Of a stretch of DNA of 64,000 nucleotides, positions 36,030-51,486 are shown piece by piece. The notes beneath the pieces are model-generated. The model searched no databases, was not told the origin of the DNA, and saw only the letters and a program-made list of their open reading frames with translations. The stretch's first letter is position 1. Each line of letters starts with the position of its first letter. The position numbers and the translations under genes were made by a program. The stretch is from Adiantum capillus-veneris (taxonomy: Eukaryota; Streptophyta; Polypodiopsida; Polypodiales; Pteridaceae): NCBI GenBank assembly GCA_014529385.2, contig CM043960.1, forward strand, positions 118,182,043 to 118,246,042. The letters are read 5' to 3'.

Positions 36030-36903
36030 ATGGAGACAAGGGAATTTTCCAAGTGGGGGATAGAGTTGGTTGGACCTATCTCACCACCAACATATTGAAT
36101 GCATGCTCAATACATCATAGTGGCTACATATTACTTAACCAAATGGGTCAACACAAATGAATGATTCCAGAACAACATTGCAATTCTTGATGAGAACATT
36201 TTCACGAGATATGGGATTTTGATTGAGAGTGTGAGTGATCAAGGGACTCATTTCTTCAATGATATGGTTGAATATTTATTACTAGATTTTATGTTGCTTC
36301 ATTTCAAATCAGCATCATATCACCCTCAAGCAACCGGGCAAGCTAAGAGCACAAAAAAAATTATATACATGATGCTTACAAAAATTGTAAGCAAATCAAG
36401 TACGAATTGGGATCAAAAACTACAGTTAGCTTTTTGGGCATATCCGCGGGTAGCATACAAAATTGCCACAAAATACGAACACCTTTTAATTTGGTCTTTG
36501 GGATAAATTCCATACTACCCATGTGGAAAAATATTTAGGATGGATTGGAATAGCTAACCTAGCTTGATGAGTTGAGACTCAAATCAGTTTCAGTCATCTA
36601 TGCAAAAAGAGAGACAAATGAAAGAATTTCATGACCAACATGTGATAAGCAAGGAGTTTCAAAAAGGTGACTAATAATGTATTAGTCTACACCTTGAAGC
36701 AACACTCCAAGAAACTAAAAAGGTAAGGTAACGACCCATTTGTGATCAATGACATATCACCATGTGGTGATGTCCCACTTGCAACATTGGAGGAAGAGGT
36801 AATGTCTAATCGAATCAATGGATGCAGATTGAAGAAGTATCATCAACCTCACATTGCAAAAATGTTGGAAAAGATACACGAAGCAAAGAAAAGGAAGCAT
36901 TAG
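36030..36903 (+). pseudogene. Ty3/gypsy integrase, 3' part of pol
   Basis: Plus-strand integrase catalytic core: WGIELVGPI (usual Asp replaced by Glu), YIIVATYYLTKWV, SDQGTHFFNDMVEYL, SYHPQATGQAKST, then a C-terminal domain ending GNDPFVINDISPCGDVPL, NRINGCRLKKYHQPHIAKML and a TAG at about 36901. One TGA interrupts the core near 36160, and more stops lie between 36500 and 36720. RT and RNase H are missing; the left edge is lost near 36030. It resembles plant gypsy integrases without a chromodomain. Confidence 0.75.
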
Positions 36904-37064
36904 ACTCAAGAAATTAAAGAATAGGCACATGAGGAATCTTGGTCGCAGATTTGAAGCGTAAGGAGAATGACAAAATCCAGCACACCTACAACACCTTCTC
37001 CTCTAATTTCATCTATCCAAATCAAGCAAAGTTGGCTTGGAGGAATGGATACACGAATCAATGT

Positions 37065-37432
37065 CTAGCTAGCTAATGGAACGACACAAAGAGAGCTTAT
37101 AGATACTGGAGCACATGTCAATGCCATGCGGTATTTGACATACCTCAAACTATCAAGCTCCATGATCGAACCGACCATGATTGAGCTAAAGGCAGCTAAA
37201 ATGGGAACAATGCTTAGTTTGTGACAAGCAAATGTCTCCATTAACATTGACAATAAACATTGCCCACATCAATTTCACATCATTGCTGATACATAACTAA
37301 ATGATAAAATCATCTTTGGAGTTTCATGGATGTGGACTTATCAAGGAGTTCCCGAGTGGCAAGACAAAACATTTAAGTACAATCTCAAGGTCATGCAAGC
37401 CACATGTGAGTGGTCTATGTCGTCGATTGTTT
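37065..37432 (+). pseudogene. Retropepsin-like domain downstream of the integrase
   Basis: About 160 bases after the integrase stop, the plus strand reads NGTTQRELIDTGAHVNAM, a DTGA aspartic protease active site. Then follow IEPTMIELKAAKMG, HQFHIIADT and IIFGVSWMWTYQGVPEW, the last in the place of the usual second motif (ILG-type). Two in-frame stops (near 37222 and 37294) break it, and it ends at TGA near 37432. In gypsy elements the protease lies before RT, so a protease-like domain after integrase is out of order. It may belong to an extra 3' ORF or to a second element abutting here. Confidence 0.55.
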
Positions 37433-41816
<4,384 letters not shown>

Positions 41817-43388
41817 TTATGTGAGAAGAATGCCATCTTGAGCACCATTTGGCTCCCCTCTTGCAACATTGTCTTCAAGCATAGTAACAAGCAGATGGGA
41901 GCCGATGGAAAAAAGAAATGGGATAAATGGGCATCCTTGCTTGATAGATGTTTTCTTTGAATGCACCCACAACTTTTTTATTAAACAAGAGCTCAAAATG
42001 ACTTCCAACACCAAGGGTGAGAGTTAACGAACACATCCATGGCCCAAAGCCCAGAGCTTTCAAGACATCCTCAATGAACGACCATGTAATTTTGTCATAG
42101 ACTTTGTCCAAATCTAGCTAGAGTAAGATACAATCTTGCTTGGTGAATGATTTGTATTCTTTTTTTACCATTATTTCCAGGATGCTATCATATATTGGAC
42201 TTTGTGGTTTATCCATGGTGGATGGTCATGTGAACACATCTACTAATCTACTAACATAATATGGCGGAAGGGGGAGCTCTTTACACGTGTTGCAATCTGC
42301 GACCTGAAGGCTAAAGTCCAAAACAAAAACAAGCCCCTTTGCACGCGATAAAGAGGGAGAGAGGGGGAGAGAGAGAGCGGCCAACCGTCCTAGTACAATA
42401 TAAGCTTCAATGATAACTATTGAATCATCTTGGGTATTTATTTCTTTCATGATCATTGGGCCAAAGCATGTATTGGTGGTACCAAAAAGGGGTGTCTACG
42501 ACAATCCTTTTTGAGCACTTTATAAGCCTCATCTTCTAAAACATGTAGAACAAACTAGCGTGTTATGTATCAATGGATAGATTTTTTATGTAGAATTTAA
42601 AACTATAAAGTTCGACAAGTTTTGATTTTTTTAACAAAAAATTTACTAGTCTCCACTTTTTTGGAGGGGTACCACCAAAAAGTGCAAAAAGTGGTACTAC
42701 CAATACATGCATCCACCCCATTGTGTCTCGATCTCGTCTCTGCTACCATGCTATGGTAACCCATTATTCAGTTGATTCAGGACTCTTGCAAGCAACAACA
42801 TGCAAAGGCAAGCCTTTTTGGACACTCATTCTCTAGCTATGGACAATAATGGAGGTGATTCTATCACCCACAAGCTCACATCTAGAAGGCATAGGAAAGA
42901 GGAGTCTAGTAGCTGGTGACACAATTTCTTAGTCTTGATTATTGCTTAAATTGGCAATTGCAGTAACTTAGATTATACGTGCAAGTCCATGTACTAAGTT
43001 ATTTGATATTTTCTATCTAGCTCTTTCATGTCCAGTCAAAAACACATGCTTGAAGCAAGTAGGCTTGTTATCAAGTGAACATGAGTGCATGTTTTATGAC
43101 AAGCATCTTAGAGTAGGCTGAGGTAGTCATGGAGGAGTTGCTACCAATGATCAAGTGAGTTCTCTACAAAGTTATGCATCATTTAGTTTCTTTTGCAAAG
43201 GTCATGCTTTCAATTTCTTTCAATTGAAAAATTCATGCTACAAATTGAGATATGTGTGAATTGTGTCATGTGTGACATATGCCCAAGATCTCACCTTCCA
43301 CATTTGCATGAAAAATCAATTCTAGCCAAAGAAAAATGGCATGTGACTTGAACAATTTGAGCTTGAGATCTAAAGCATGGGCGTGTGC

Positions 43389-43448
<60 letters not shown>

Positions 43449-44060
43449 CTTTCAAGAATGGAGTAGATTTTGAAGTAGAGAAGCATCTTGAAGCACAAGA
43501 GGGAGCTTTGTAAGCAATAACTACTTCAAGCTTTCACTCTTGGTACCACCTGGTGACTCATCATAAGTTTTCTGGTATAGGTGCATTTTTTCTTCCATTG
43601 AAGTTTTCTTTCATCTTTTGTAAAGCTGATTTGTCTGACTTAGTGATGGCCTAGTAAATCCCACCTCTTTGATGAAACCATGTTGATGAGGATTAATGAC
43701 TTTATCCAGAATGGGAGAAGCCTTAGGGCTATTTATTTATCTATAGTTTTTCATGCCACTGACATCACGGTTATAGGCTACCATTGTTTCAATTAAGAGT
43801 AGCATATTTTCTTTGGAATGGGTTTAATGAGGCCCCTTTTAATGCCTGAGTCAAGGGCTCCATTGATCGGGGGCCTGGTTTTCTTCTGATCTGAGAGTTT
43901 AAATCATCCCAAAATTCTTTGAAGAACTCGGTAGTCTGACCGTCCCATCTAGGGTAAAAGCCCGCAGGTGAGAAAGGCAAGTCAGTGAGAGACTTTATCA
44001 ATCTTCTAAAGAATTTAAACTCTTGTTTTCCTATAAATGAGCATTTCAATAATAACCAAT
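41817..44060 (-). pseudogene. LINE reverse transcriptase fragments, split
   Basis: Read right to left. At 44049-43640 there are RT blocks 0 to 2 of an L1-type LINE (WDGQTTEFFKEFWDDL, then GLIKPIPKK, LKQWxPITVMSVAxKT and IALRLLPF), with several stops. At about 42190-41817 the RT continues (SILEIMVKKEYKS, LDLDKVYDKITWSFI, VLKALGFGPWM, SIKQGCPFIPFLFSI), with one frameshift near 41950. The 1.45 kb between them (42190-43640) has no coding signal and includes (GA)n at 43392-43446, so it looks inserted or expanded. No endonuclease, poly-A tail or target duplication was identified. Confidence 0.65.
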
Positions 44061-44239
44061 TGCTTGATAGATTCCACCAAGGATTACAACATGAAAATAT
44101 CTAAAATGGAAATAATCATTAGAGGTATTACTACGAGGGAGTTAGTCACTACCAATGCAATCCAATTGGAAGATTTTAATGATTGCAGGAGAAAGAGTGT
44201 CCTATGAGCCAAAGCATTAGGAAAAGTTTAAACCCTCTA

Positions 44240-44332
44240 GGGGCCCTTTGTGCCCCCGCATCCAAACCGTGGAGGAGTGGCGATGTCCCGAAGACGCAGC
44301 CGTGATTGGCCGCTCGTGTGACCGAGGATAGC
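44240..44332 (+). other. Probable end of the rDNA external transcribed spacer
   Basis: A G/C-rich stretch in an otherwise AT-rich region, directly before the mature 18S start, as expected if a piece of the 45S rDNA unit was captured. Assigned by position only. Confidence 0.45.
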
Positions 44333-44992
44333 TACCTGGATGGTCCTGCCATTAGTCATATGCTTGTCTCAAAGATTAAGCCATGCATGTGTAAGTATAA
44401 ACTCTTTTGTACTGTGAAACTGCGAATGGATCATTAAATCAGTTATAATTTCTTTGATGGTACCTTGCTACTTGGATAAGCGTAGTAATTCTAGAGCTAA
44501 TACGTGCACCAAATCTCAACTTCTAGAAGGGACGCATTTTATTAGATAAAAGGACGATGCAGGATTGCCCATTAATGCGGTGAATCATGATAGCTCAATG
44601 AATTGCACGGCCTTGGCATTGGTGATGCTTCATTCAAGTTTCTTCCCTATCAACTTTCAATGGTAGGATAGAGGCCTACCATGGTGATGACAGGTGACGA
44701 AGAATTAGGGGTCAATTTCGGAGAGGGAGCGTGAGAAATGGCTACCACATCCAAGGAAGGCAGTAGGCGTGCAAATTACCCAATCTCGACACGGGGAGGT
44801 AGTGACAATAAATAACAATACTGGGCTTTTTCAAGTTTGGTCGTTGGAATGAGTACAGTCTAAATCCCTTAATGAGGATCCATTGGAGGGCAAGTCTGGT
44901 ACCAGCAGCCACAGTAATTCTAGCTCCAATAGCGTATATTTAAGTTGTTGCAGTTAAAAAGCTCGTAGTTGGATTTCGGGTCGGGGCGAGCG
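44333..44992 (+). rRNA. 18S rRNA 5' fragment (pseudogene)
   Basis: Starts TACCTGG, the mature 5' end of plant 18S, and follows the gene (ATTAAGCCATGCATGTG, TAATTCTAGAGCTAATACGT, CTACCACATCCAAGGAAGGC, AGCTCGTAGTTGGA-type sequence) for about 660 bases, the first third of the gene. It stops at the V4 region against gypsy 2. Conserved positions are altered: CAGCCACAGTAATTC in place of CAGCCGCGGTAATTC, and TGGATGGTCC near the 5' end. So it is a decayed copy, not a working gene. Variable positions (for example GGTACCTTGCTACT and CGTGCACCAAAT) recall non-angiosperm sequences. Confidence 0.93.
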
Positions 44993-45130
44993 TGTAAGGA
45001 CATGGGTCCTATGGGCAAGGCCACCGGCACAGCCAGACAATGTGTACGCTAGGGGGAGGCTATAAGATAGCACGGTTGGGTGGAGACTAGTGGGTGGAGA
45101 CTAGCACACGCATTACCACCACCCTTTCAC
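44993..45130 (+). repeat. Gypsy 2 5' LTR, probable (138 bp)
   Basis: TGTAAGGACATGGG start at the exact point where 18S similarity stops; a GGCTATAAGATAG TATA-like box and GGTTGGGTGG parallel the gypsy 3 LTR layout. A 14-bp unit (TGGGTGGAGACTAG) is duplicated at about 45077-45104. It ends before a PBS. There is no second copy to confirm it. Confidence 0.45.
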
Positions 45131-45143
45131 TGGTATTTGAGCT
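45131..45143 (+). other. Gypsy 2 primer binding site, decayed
   Basis: TGGTATTTGAGCT, two mismatches from the initiator-Met PBS TGGTATCAGAGC; gypsy 3 uses the related TTGGTGTCAGAGC. Confidence 0.45.
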
Positions 45144-45861
45144 ATTTTTGAGAGGAGGCAAAAAGCCGGTTGTATGTGCGTATGACGTTATGCTTCTCTC
45201 CCATGTTCCATAAACAACGACGTCTCTATTGTGCAGCAAAAGAAAGCAGGCACAGTTTCCTATGCGAAGCGGGCAGACAGCAACAGCTGACCGCGGTCGC
45301 CCCATCTACGCCTCCCACAGGGGGCGACCAAGGCAAACTCGACCGGCAACTCGACGACAGCGAGGCTCCGAAGGCTTCTGTTGACACCATTGGCTGCGTG
45401 CGTAGGAAGGCCCGCATAACCCTTGCATGAAGGAGGGTTGAAGCCACCCCATGAGGGTAAGAGGCCAACATTTTACCATCAAGCTATTTACCCTTGTTGT
45501 GTATAACAAGGAAAGATAGCCTACTTGTGTTGAAAGGAAAACTAAAAGGAAAGGGAAAGCTTCAAACTTCAAGGAAGTAGCTTCACCCTTCCTTTTCGCT
45601 TCTTGGAAAAGGCAAGTTTTTCTCCAAAAATTCTTTTTTGCTCAAGGAAGTAGCTTCAAAGTGAACAAAAGCCTTCACAAAAACCACGGGTTTTGTTGAA
45701 GAATCAACAGAGGTGTTCTTACTACGAACGACAAGTGAAGTGCTCAAATTCTTACGAGGTGAGGTTCGCATGCAACACAAATCGCGGAGCATACAAAACA
45801 CAAAGACTTCAATTTCACAAGGTACAAGTTGTCGTTTTTTTTTCTCTCTTTGCATTAGTGT
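45144..45861 (+). other. Gypsy 2 leader
   Basis: About 0.7 kb before gag; a G/C-rich stretch at 45285-45425 reads open on both strands but has no recognisable domain. Confidence 0.5.
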
Positions 45862-47010
45862 GTGTTTACCATGGCCAGTAAGGATATCCCACCTACACAC
45901 ATGTTTGATTTTGATCACGTAGATGAAAATCAGGGCACCATGGGTGCTGCTGACACTAATATGCATGATGATGATGATCTAGGAGATCATGGGCTTGTAG
46001 ATATGGTTTCTTTGAAGACTTTGGAACATCGCCAAAGCATACTTGAAAGCAACCTCTCTGCACTCAATGCAAATGTTACCAATCTTACGGAGTTACTTGT
46101 GAAATTTATAAATTCACAGACGACTCAAGGAGTCACAAGTGGCACGGTTCAAGGGAACCAAACTCGCATGACTCAAGGAGTCCAAGAGACAAGTGTTGCA
46201 AAAGATGCAGAAGGTAGCAATGCATTACTTAAGAATATCACCATTCTTGAGTTTCAAAGGGAAGAGTGTGATCGCAACAAGGATGCGATCAATACATTCT
46301 TACAAAAATGGAGTGATGTTCATAGATTGAGACACACTCCGGATATAAAAACGGTTGTGAAAACAAGTTTATCTCTTAAAGGCAAGGCCTATAAGTGGTG
46401 GATGACATTTCCAATAGATTCTCGTCCTCCGTCTTGGGCTGCGCTTCAAGCTTCTTTCTCCAAAGAGTTTTTGGACTCCAATGAAGAAGATAGGAATTGG
46501 TTAGCATGGGATGCATGCCCATGTCTGGCCTCTCTCTCACCCAGTACCTTTCGAAGTATCGGAAAATCATATTAAAACTAGAAGGTCTAGATGAATTTCA
46601 AAAGATACGGGGTTTTAATAGGGGTGTTGACAAAGACTATCGTCTTCATGTCAAGACCCAACATCCAAAAACTTTGGAAGAAGCCATCAGTCATGCCCAA
46701 AGATATGATGATGACCAAGAGAGGAAAGGAAATGTTCCCTACAATAAGAATAATTTTGCTAAGAGCAATGTGGCTAAGAGCCAATGGCGAGGTAGATCTC
46801 CCACACGTTCCAAGAGGAATAAGAGACAATCTACCTCTCCACGCCCACAAGAGGCTAAGAAGTCTAAGCACTCATGAGATACTCCACGTGGGTCTCTCAG
46901 CATTGCCGATTTTGAACGTGCGAAGAAAAACAATTTGTCTTTTAGATGTCTTTCGGACCAACATAACAAGAAATATTGTCCTCTTTTGCAAGGCAAAGAA
47001 AAGGCCATGC
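45862..47010 (+). pseudogene. Gypsy 2 gag
   Basis: The frame starts near 45862 (ATG at 45871, MASKDIPPTHMFDFDHV). Core blocks are LSALNANVTNLTELLVKF, LSLKGKAYKWWMTF and SFSKEFLDSNEEDRNWLAW. A frameshift near 46520 moves the continuation (YLSKYRKIILKLEGL, HPKTLEEAISHA) to another frame, and a TGA lies at 46875-46877. The zinc knuckle has lost its first Cys (SFRCLSDQHNKKYC). The counterpart in gypsy 3 is similar throughout. Confidence 0.8.
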
Positions 47011-47841
47011 ACATGGTGCAACACCTCACATTAGATTCATCTCCTAGATATTATGTTGAAGAGGTTATTCATATGGAAGAAAAGCACAAGTGTTGTGTGT
47101 CTGCTTCAATGTGGCAGCCCACCTTTGGCCCCCATGATTTGATTCGCATGCAGGGCACTATTAACGGACAATGTGTTCGTATTTTAGTGGATGATGGTGC
47201 AACTCAAAACTTCTTGAACTATAAGCAAGTCAAGAAATTGAAGCTTACACTGACTCCCTGCTCTCACAAGTATGTGGTGGAGAAAATGTCTGGGAATGAT
47301 AAAGAAGTATGGGACACAGTAGTTCAAGGGGTTGAGCTTATTGTTCAAGATCATACGATGACCCTTGACTTCCAAGTCATGAACATGGACCGTGCTGATA
47401 TAGTTTTAGGACAGGAGTGGCTGCATGGTTTAGGAAACACATTGCACACGAGTTATGAACACAACTCCTTATCCTTTATGGACAATGGTAAACATGTGCT
47501 TTTGCTTGGTGAGAAAAATATACCATCTGCACCTCTTATATGTACAGCTGAGCTTTCTATTTTGCAGAAAGCAGATTTAATAGATGAAGTCTTTTTGTTA
47601 TTGCTTGTCTCTAAGTATTGTGAATTCTCAAGAGCAAAGTGTGGTGAATTCTAGTAATGGTATGCAAAGTGCAATGAATTCTACTGATAAACAAAGTGTT
47701 CACAAATCTAACTAGCAGAGTGCTCTCAATTTTAATTTTATAGACCAACGTGCAATTGTTGTAAAACAAACATTACAGGAATTACAAGATTCTTCATCCC
47801 AGCATAACTCTAGTTTACTCTCTCCTTTTGCAGGGCAAAAG
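47011..47841 (+). pseudogene. Gypsy 2 protease
   Basis: Retropepsin with LVDDGATQNFLN in place of the usual DTGA or DSGA, and MDRADIVLGQEWLHGLG as the second hallmark, open to a TAG at 47652-47654. Gypsy 3 has the same DDG, so this variant was inherited rather than a chance mutation. A spacer with stops follows to the RT frame at 47842. Confidence 0.8.
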
Positions 47842-48661
47842 TTGACTCACTTACTCACGGAGTATAGTGATGTGTTCTCAAGTGATTTACCACCGGGTTT
47901 ACCCCCTACACGTGATGTACAGTATAGCATAGATGTCTTGTCAGACACTAAACCGGTGAGTAAACCACCTTATCGTATGAGTGCTAAAGAATCCAAGGAG
48001 GTTGAGAGTCAGTTGGCTGACTACCTCGCCCGTGGTTTCATTAGATCTAGCACTTTGCCTTGGGCATCACCAATTCTATTGGTAAAAAAGAAAGATGGTA
48101 CTATGCGCATGTGCGTAGATTATCGCGGATTAAATGCGATAACCATCAAGAACAAGTATCCTCTACCTTGAGTGGATGAGATGTTTGATCAACTCCACGG
48201 GGAAAGATACTATACAAAGATAGATCTTTGTTCAGGATACCACCAGGTACGTATCCTACTGCAAGATATCTCCAAAACTGCCTTTAGAACATGGTTTGAG
48301 CATTTTGAATTTTTGGTTATGCCTTTTGGTCTAACCGATGCTCCAGCTACATTTATGACACTCGTGGATAGTGTCTTACGTCCCTATCTTGGAAAATTTG
48401 TTGTGGTTTTCCTTGATGACATTCTCATTTACAGTAAGACTGAAGATGAACACATAGAACACTTACGATTAGTGTTTTGAACAGCTACAAGCTCATGCGT
48501 TGTATGCTAAGCAAAGCAAGTGCAATTTCTTTTAAACAGAGATACATTACCTCGGTCATGTGATCGCTTATTCTGGCATCAAGATGGACACAGACAAGGT
48601 CGCTTCCATTCTTCGATGGCCACATCCCAGCACGGTTGAAGAGCTTCAAATATTTTTAGGC
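47842..48661 (+). pseudogene. Gypsy 2 reverse transcriptase, N-terminal part
   Basis: [48 protein letters not shown] and [12 protein letters not shown] (catalytic FLDD intact). A TGA at 48169-48171 replaces the Arg expected after NKYPLP. One extra T near 48477 shifts the frame, and a TAA follows at about 48533. The RT is cut by gypsy 3 directly after ELQIFLG and resumes at 54550. Confidence 0.88.
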
Positions 48662-48815
48662 TGTCAGGACACCGGCAAGACCGGACTAGACAAGGGCAGG
48701 GCCAGGCTAGGCGATGTGGAACGGGGAGTCTAACTAGGGCAAAGGGCCAAGGGCTTGCCTATATAATGGGTGGTTGCGTGGTGGACTCTCAAGCTCTAGC
48801 TTCCCTTGTCTTACA
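48662..48815 (+). repeat. Gypsy 3 5' LTR (154 bp)
   Basis: TGTCAGGACACC...TTGTCTTACA, with a TATATAAT box at about 48760. Confidence 0.92.
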
Positions 48816-48828
48816 TTGGTGTCAGAGC
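48816..48828 (+). other. Gypsy 3 primer binding site
   Basis: TTGGTGTCAGAGC, one base from the initiator-Met type site TTGGTATCAGAGC. Confidence 0.85.
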
Positions 48829-49671
48829 ATAGGTGGCCTAGGAGGTCTCTCTTCCACTCTCTCTCTAGGCGTTCTCACTTTTGGCTCCTAAAAGGAGGGC
48901 TTTAAGGTGTGAACCGTGTCCTTTTTAGAGTTTTTTCCAAAATAGCAGTCTTTTCTTTCTAATTTGGGCAAAGTTTCCCAGTTTGGACACCTTTGTGTGG
49001 TGCACAAAACTGCGCAAGCTTGCGCTTGAGAGGACGGCCATGGCTTCAATGGTTGGATTCCAAGAGATCTTGGTCTAATTTCTGTTGTGCAAGGCACACA
49101 CACCTCCCCATCCTTCCACGAATTCCTATCACGCTGTCTGCTCAGAAATCGTAATTTTTTGGGTCTTTTTTCACATTGCATGGCCAAATACTTCAGTTTT
49201 TTAAGCCTTTGCGCTTCTTGGTGGTCTTTCTTTCCCACAAGCACGGCTAGTCACAAGCAAGAACCTCCTTGATCGGTGCAAGCATCAAGCCATGCCGGCT
49301 TCTCCTTGAGCTTGACGGCTCACGATTCCACTCAAACCTTGCAGAATTTCCAGATTTCTGAAATTTTACACTTGTGACAGTTTTGCTTGGCGTTTATGCA
49401 ACATAATTGTTCGACGATTAGGGAAGATTTCAATTATCAAGCTTCTTCAAAGCGGTGTCGATTCAACCGTCTCGACTACAAGATTTCCATCCTCTTGTGA
49501 GCTAACGGTGATTTTTCGGTGTTCGCTTTCTATGTCGATTGTGCAAGTTTTTTCTTCTTCGTGGTCAAGTGCTACGATGCACAAGTGGAGTTAGCAAGGC
49601 TCTTATACTTTGCGAGTGCTCTCAATATCAGGTATTTGTTTTGAGTACTTCTTTCACCGCACTATGTAGCC
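48829..49671 (+). other. Gypsy 3 leader
   Basis: About 0.84 kb without recognisable coding domain. Confidence 0.55.
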
Positions 49672-51486
49672 ATGGATTTGGATATCAATATGACATTCTA
49701 TTTTGAGCAAAGTACTCTTGATCCTACCATTGATGGCCCGTGGCCGGATCCTCTCAAGGAGAGTACTCGCGACGCTACGACAGGAGAAGATACTTACGAA
49801 CTGCTTGATATTCAAGAATTTCGTGCACTTCAGACACGCATGACAGTCATGGATGCAAATTTTAAAGCTTTAAATAAAATTGTTACTAAACTATCCACAT
49901 TAGTAATTCAATTAATGCATCAACAGTCTAAGAGTCCTGCTGACACCCACATGCATGAGCACGTTGCCACACAAGGACAGGGCATTTCTAATCTAGGGCA
50001 AGGCCCAATTGCTGATACGTTGCATACTCTCACTGCCAAAGAGGTGGATGAATTGTCCAATTTCCAATCTTTCTCAGCAAGTGGGATGGAATTCACACCT
50101 TAAGGCGTACTCTGGATGCAGTCAGAGCTCTGCAGACGATCTTAACTCTGGAAGGCAAGGCCTACAAATGGTGAATGTCTCTCAAGGAGAAGAACATCAT
50201 ACCACAGAGTTAGGCAGCTTTTGAAGCAATGTTTAGCAAGGAATTTTTGCCTACAAACGAGGCCAATCGGAATTGGACGGCTTGGGACACATGTTCCATG
50301 CGCCAATACCCATCACTTCTTGAATATATCTCTCACTATCAGGACGTTATCCTCAAGTTGGAAACAGTTGGATACCTTTCAACAAGTACGAGGGTTCATA
50401 CGAGGTCTGACACCCGAGCTTAAGAAGTATGTCAAGACCCAAGACCCTAAAACACTTGAGGAAGCCATATTGAAAGCACATATTCATGATGATCCTAATG
50501 AGAAGAAAACACATAATAGTCACGTGCCTGCTAGTATACATGGTAATACACGCACTCAGTATGGGCACAATAAAAGAAAATTTCTAGTTGCTAATACAGA
50601 TGCATCTAAAAAACCCAAGGGGTCTAGGGGTCCTCTCTCTCCTGAGGATTTTGATAAAGCTAAAAAAGAAAGGTTATGTTTTCAATGTTTACGAAGAGTT
50701 CATGGCAAAAAGGATTGTCCCAAGGGGAAATCTGCTGCTCAGGGAAAGGAGAAAGCAATGCACACGGTGCAACTGCTGCCTCTTGAGTCTTCCTCAAGAT
50801 TCTCTACAGTGGAAGTAACACACACTGAGGTGATGCATGAATGCTGTCTCACAGCTTCCATGTGGAAACCAACCTTTGGACCACATGAGTTAGTACGTAT
50901 GCATGGATATCTGCAAGGGCACAAGGTGTGCATCTTGGTAGATGACGGTTCTACTCACAATTTCATCAATTACGGATTGGTGAAAAAGCTCAAGCTGTCT
51001 CAAAATCCGAGTACCCACCACTACAAGGTAGCAATGATGAATGGACATGATACTGAAATATGGGAAACTCAATGCCGAGTTGTTCCATTGGAAGTACAAG
51101 GGTACTCTACTTGTTTGGATTTCCAGGTTATGAACATGGAAAGGGCTGATGTGGTTCTTGGTAGGGAGTGGTTGCATAGCCTAGGACCATCACTGAAGTG
51201 TAGCTATGAGCACAACAGCTTGATGTTTGAATCCCATGGCTCACATGTGTTGTTGTTAGGAGAAAAATATAAACCTTCATCACCATTGATTTGTACCACT
51301 GAGCTTATGCAACTCATTTTTTATAATGAAATAGATCAGGTTTTCTTGTGTTACTCACTATCTCATTTTCTTTCTAACATTGAGTCTGTTGAACATCCTC
51401 AATGCCGCATGATTCTCTCTCCTCTATTCCACCAATTGATAATTTTAAACAAGCAAACGTTGCTAGTCAATTACAAAAATTGTTAA
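49672..51486 (+). pseudogene. Gypsy 3 gag and protease
   Basis: Start ATG 49672 (MDLDINMTFYFEQ). The gag core passes through three frames: frame one ends in LSNFQSF; the next (about 50080-50370) holds YKW, then TGA at 50172-50174, and MSLKEKN, then TAG at 50211-50213, both at Trp positions, followed by FSKEFLPTNEANRNW; from about 50380 the first frame resumes (FQQVRGFIRGL, KTLEEAILKA). An intact zinc knuckle CFQCLRRVHGKKDC lies at about 50680. The protease has LVDDGSTHNFIN and MERADVVLGREWLHSLG. The frame closes at 51486, overlapping the RT frame. Confidence 0.85.

Noticed and set aside
44333-44992. A functional rRNA gene.
   Set aside because: Only the first third of 18S is present, universally conserved positions are changed, and gypsy 2 interrupts it.
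45306-45572. Overlapping ORFs on both strands in the gypsy 2 leader (45087-45572).
   Set aside because: They are open because the stretch is G/C-rich, without any recognisable domain and in the non-coding leader of a dead element.
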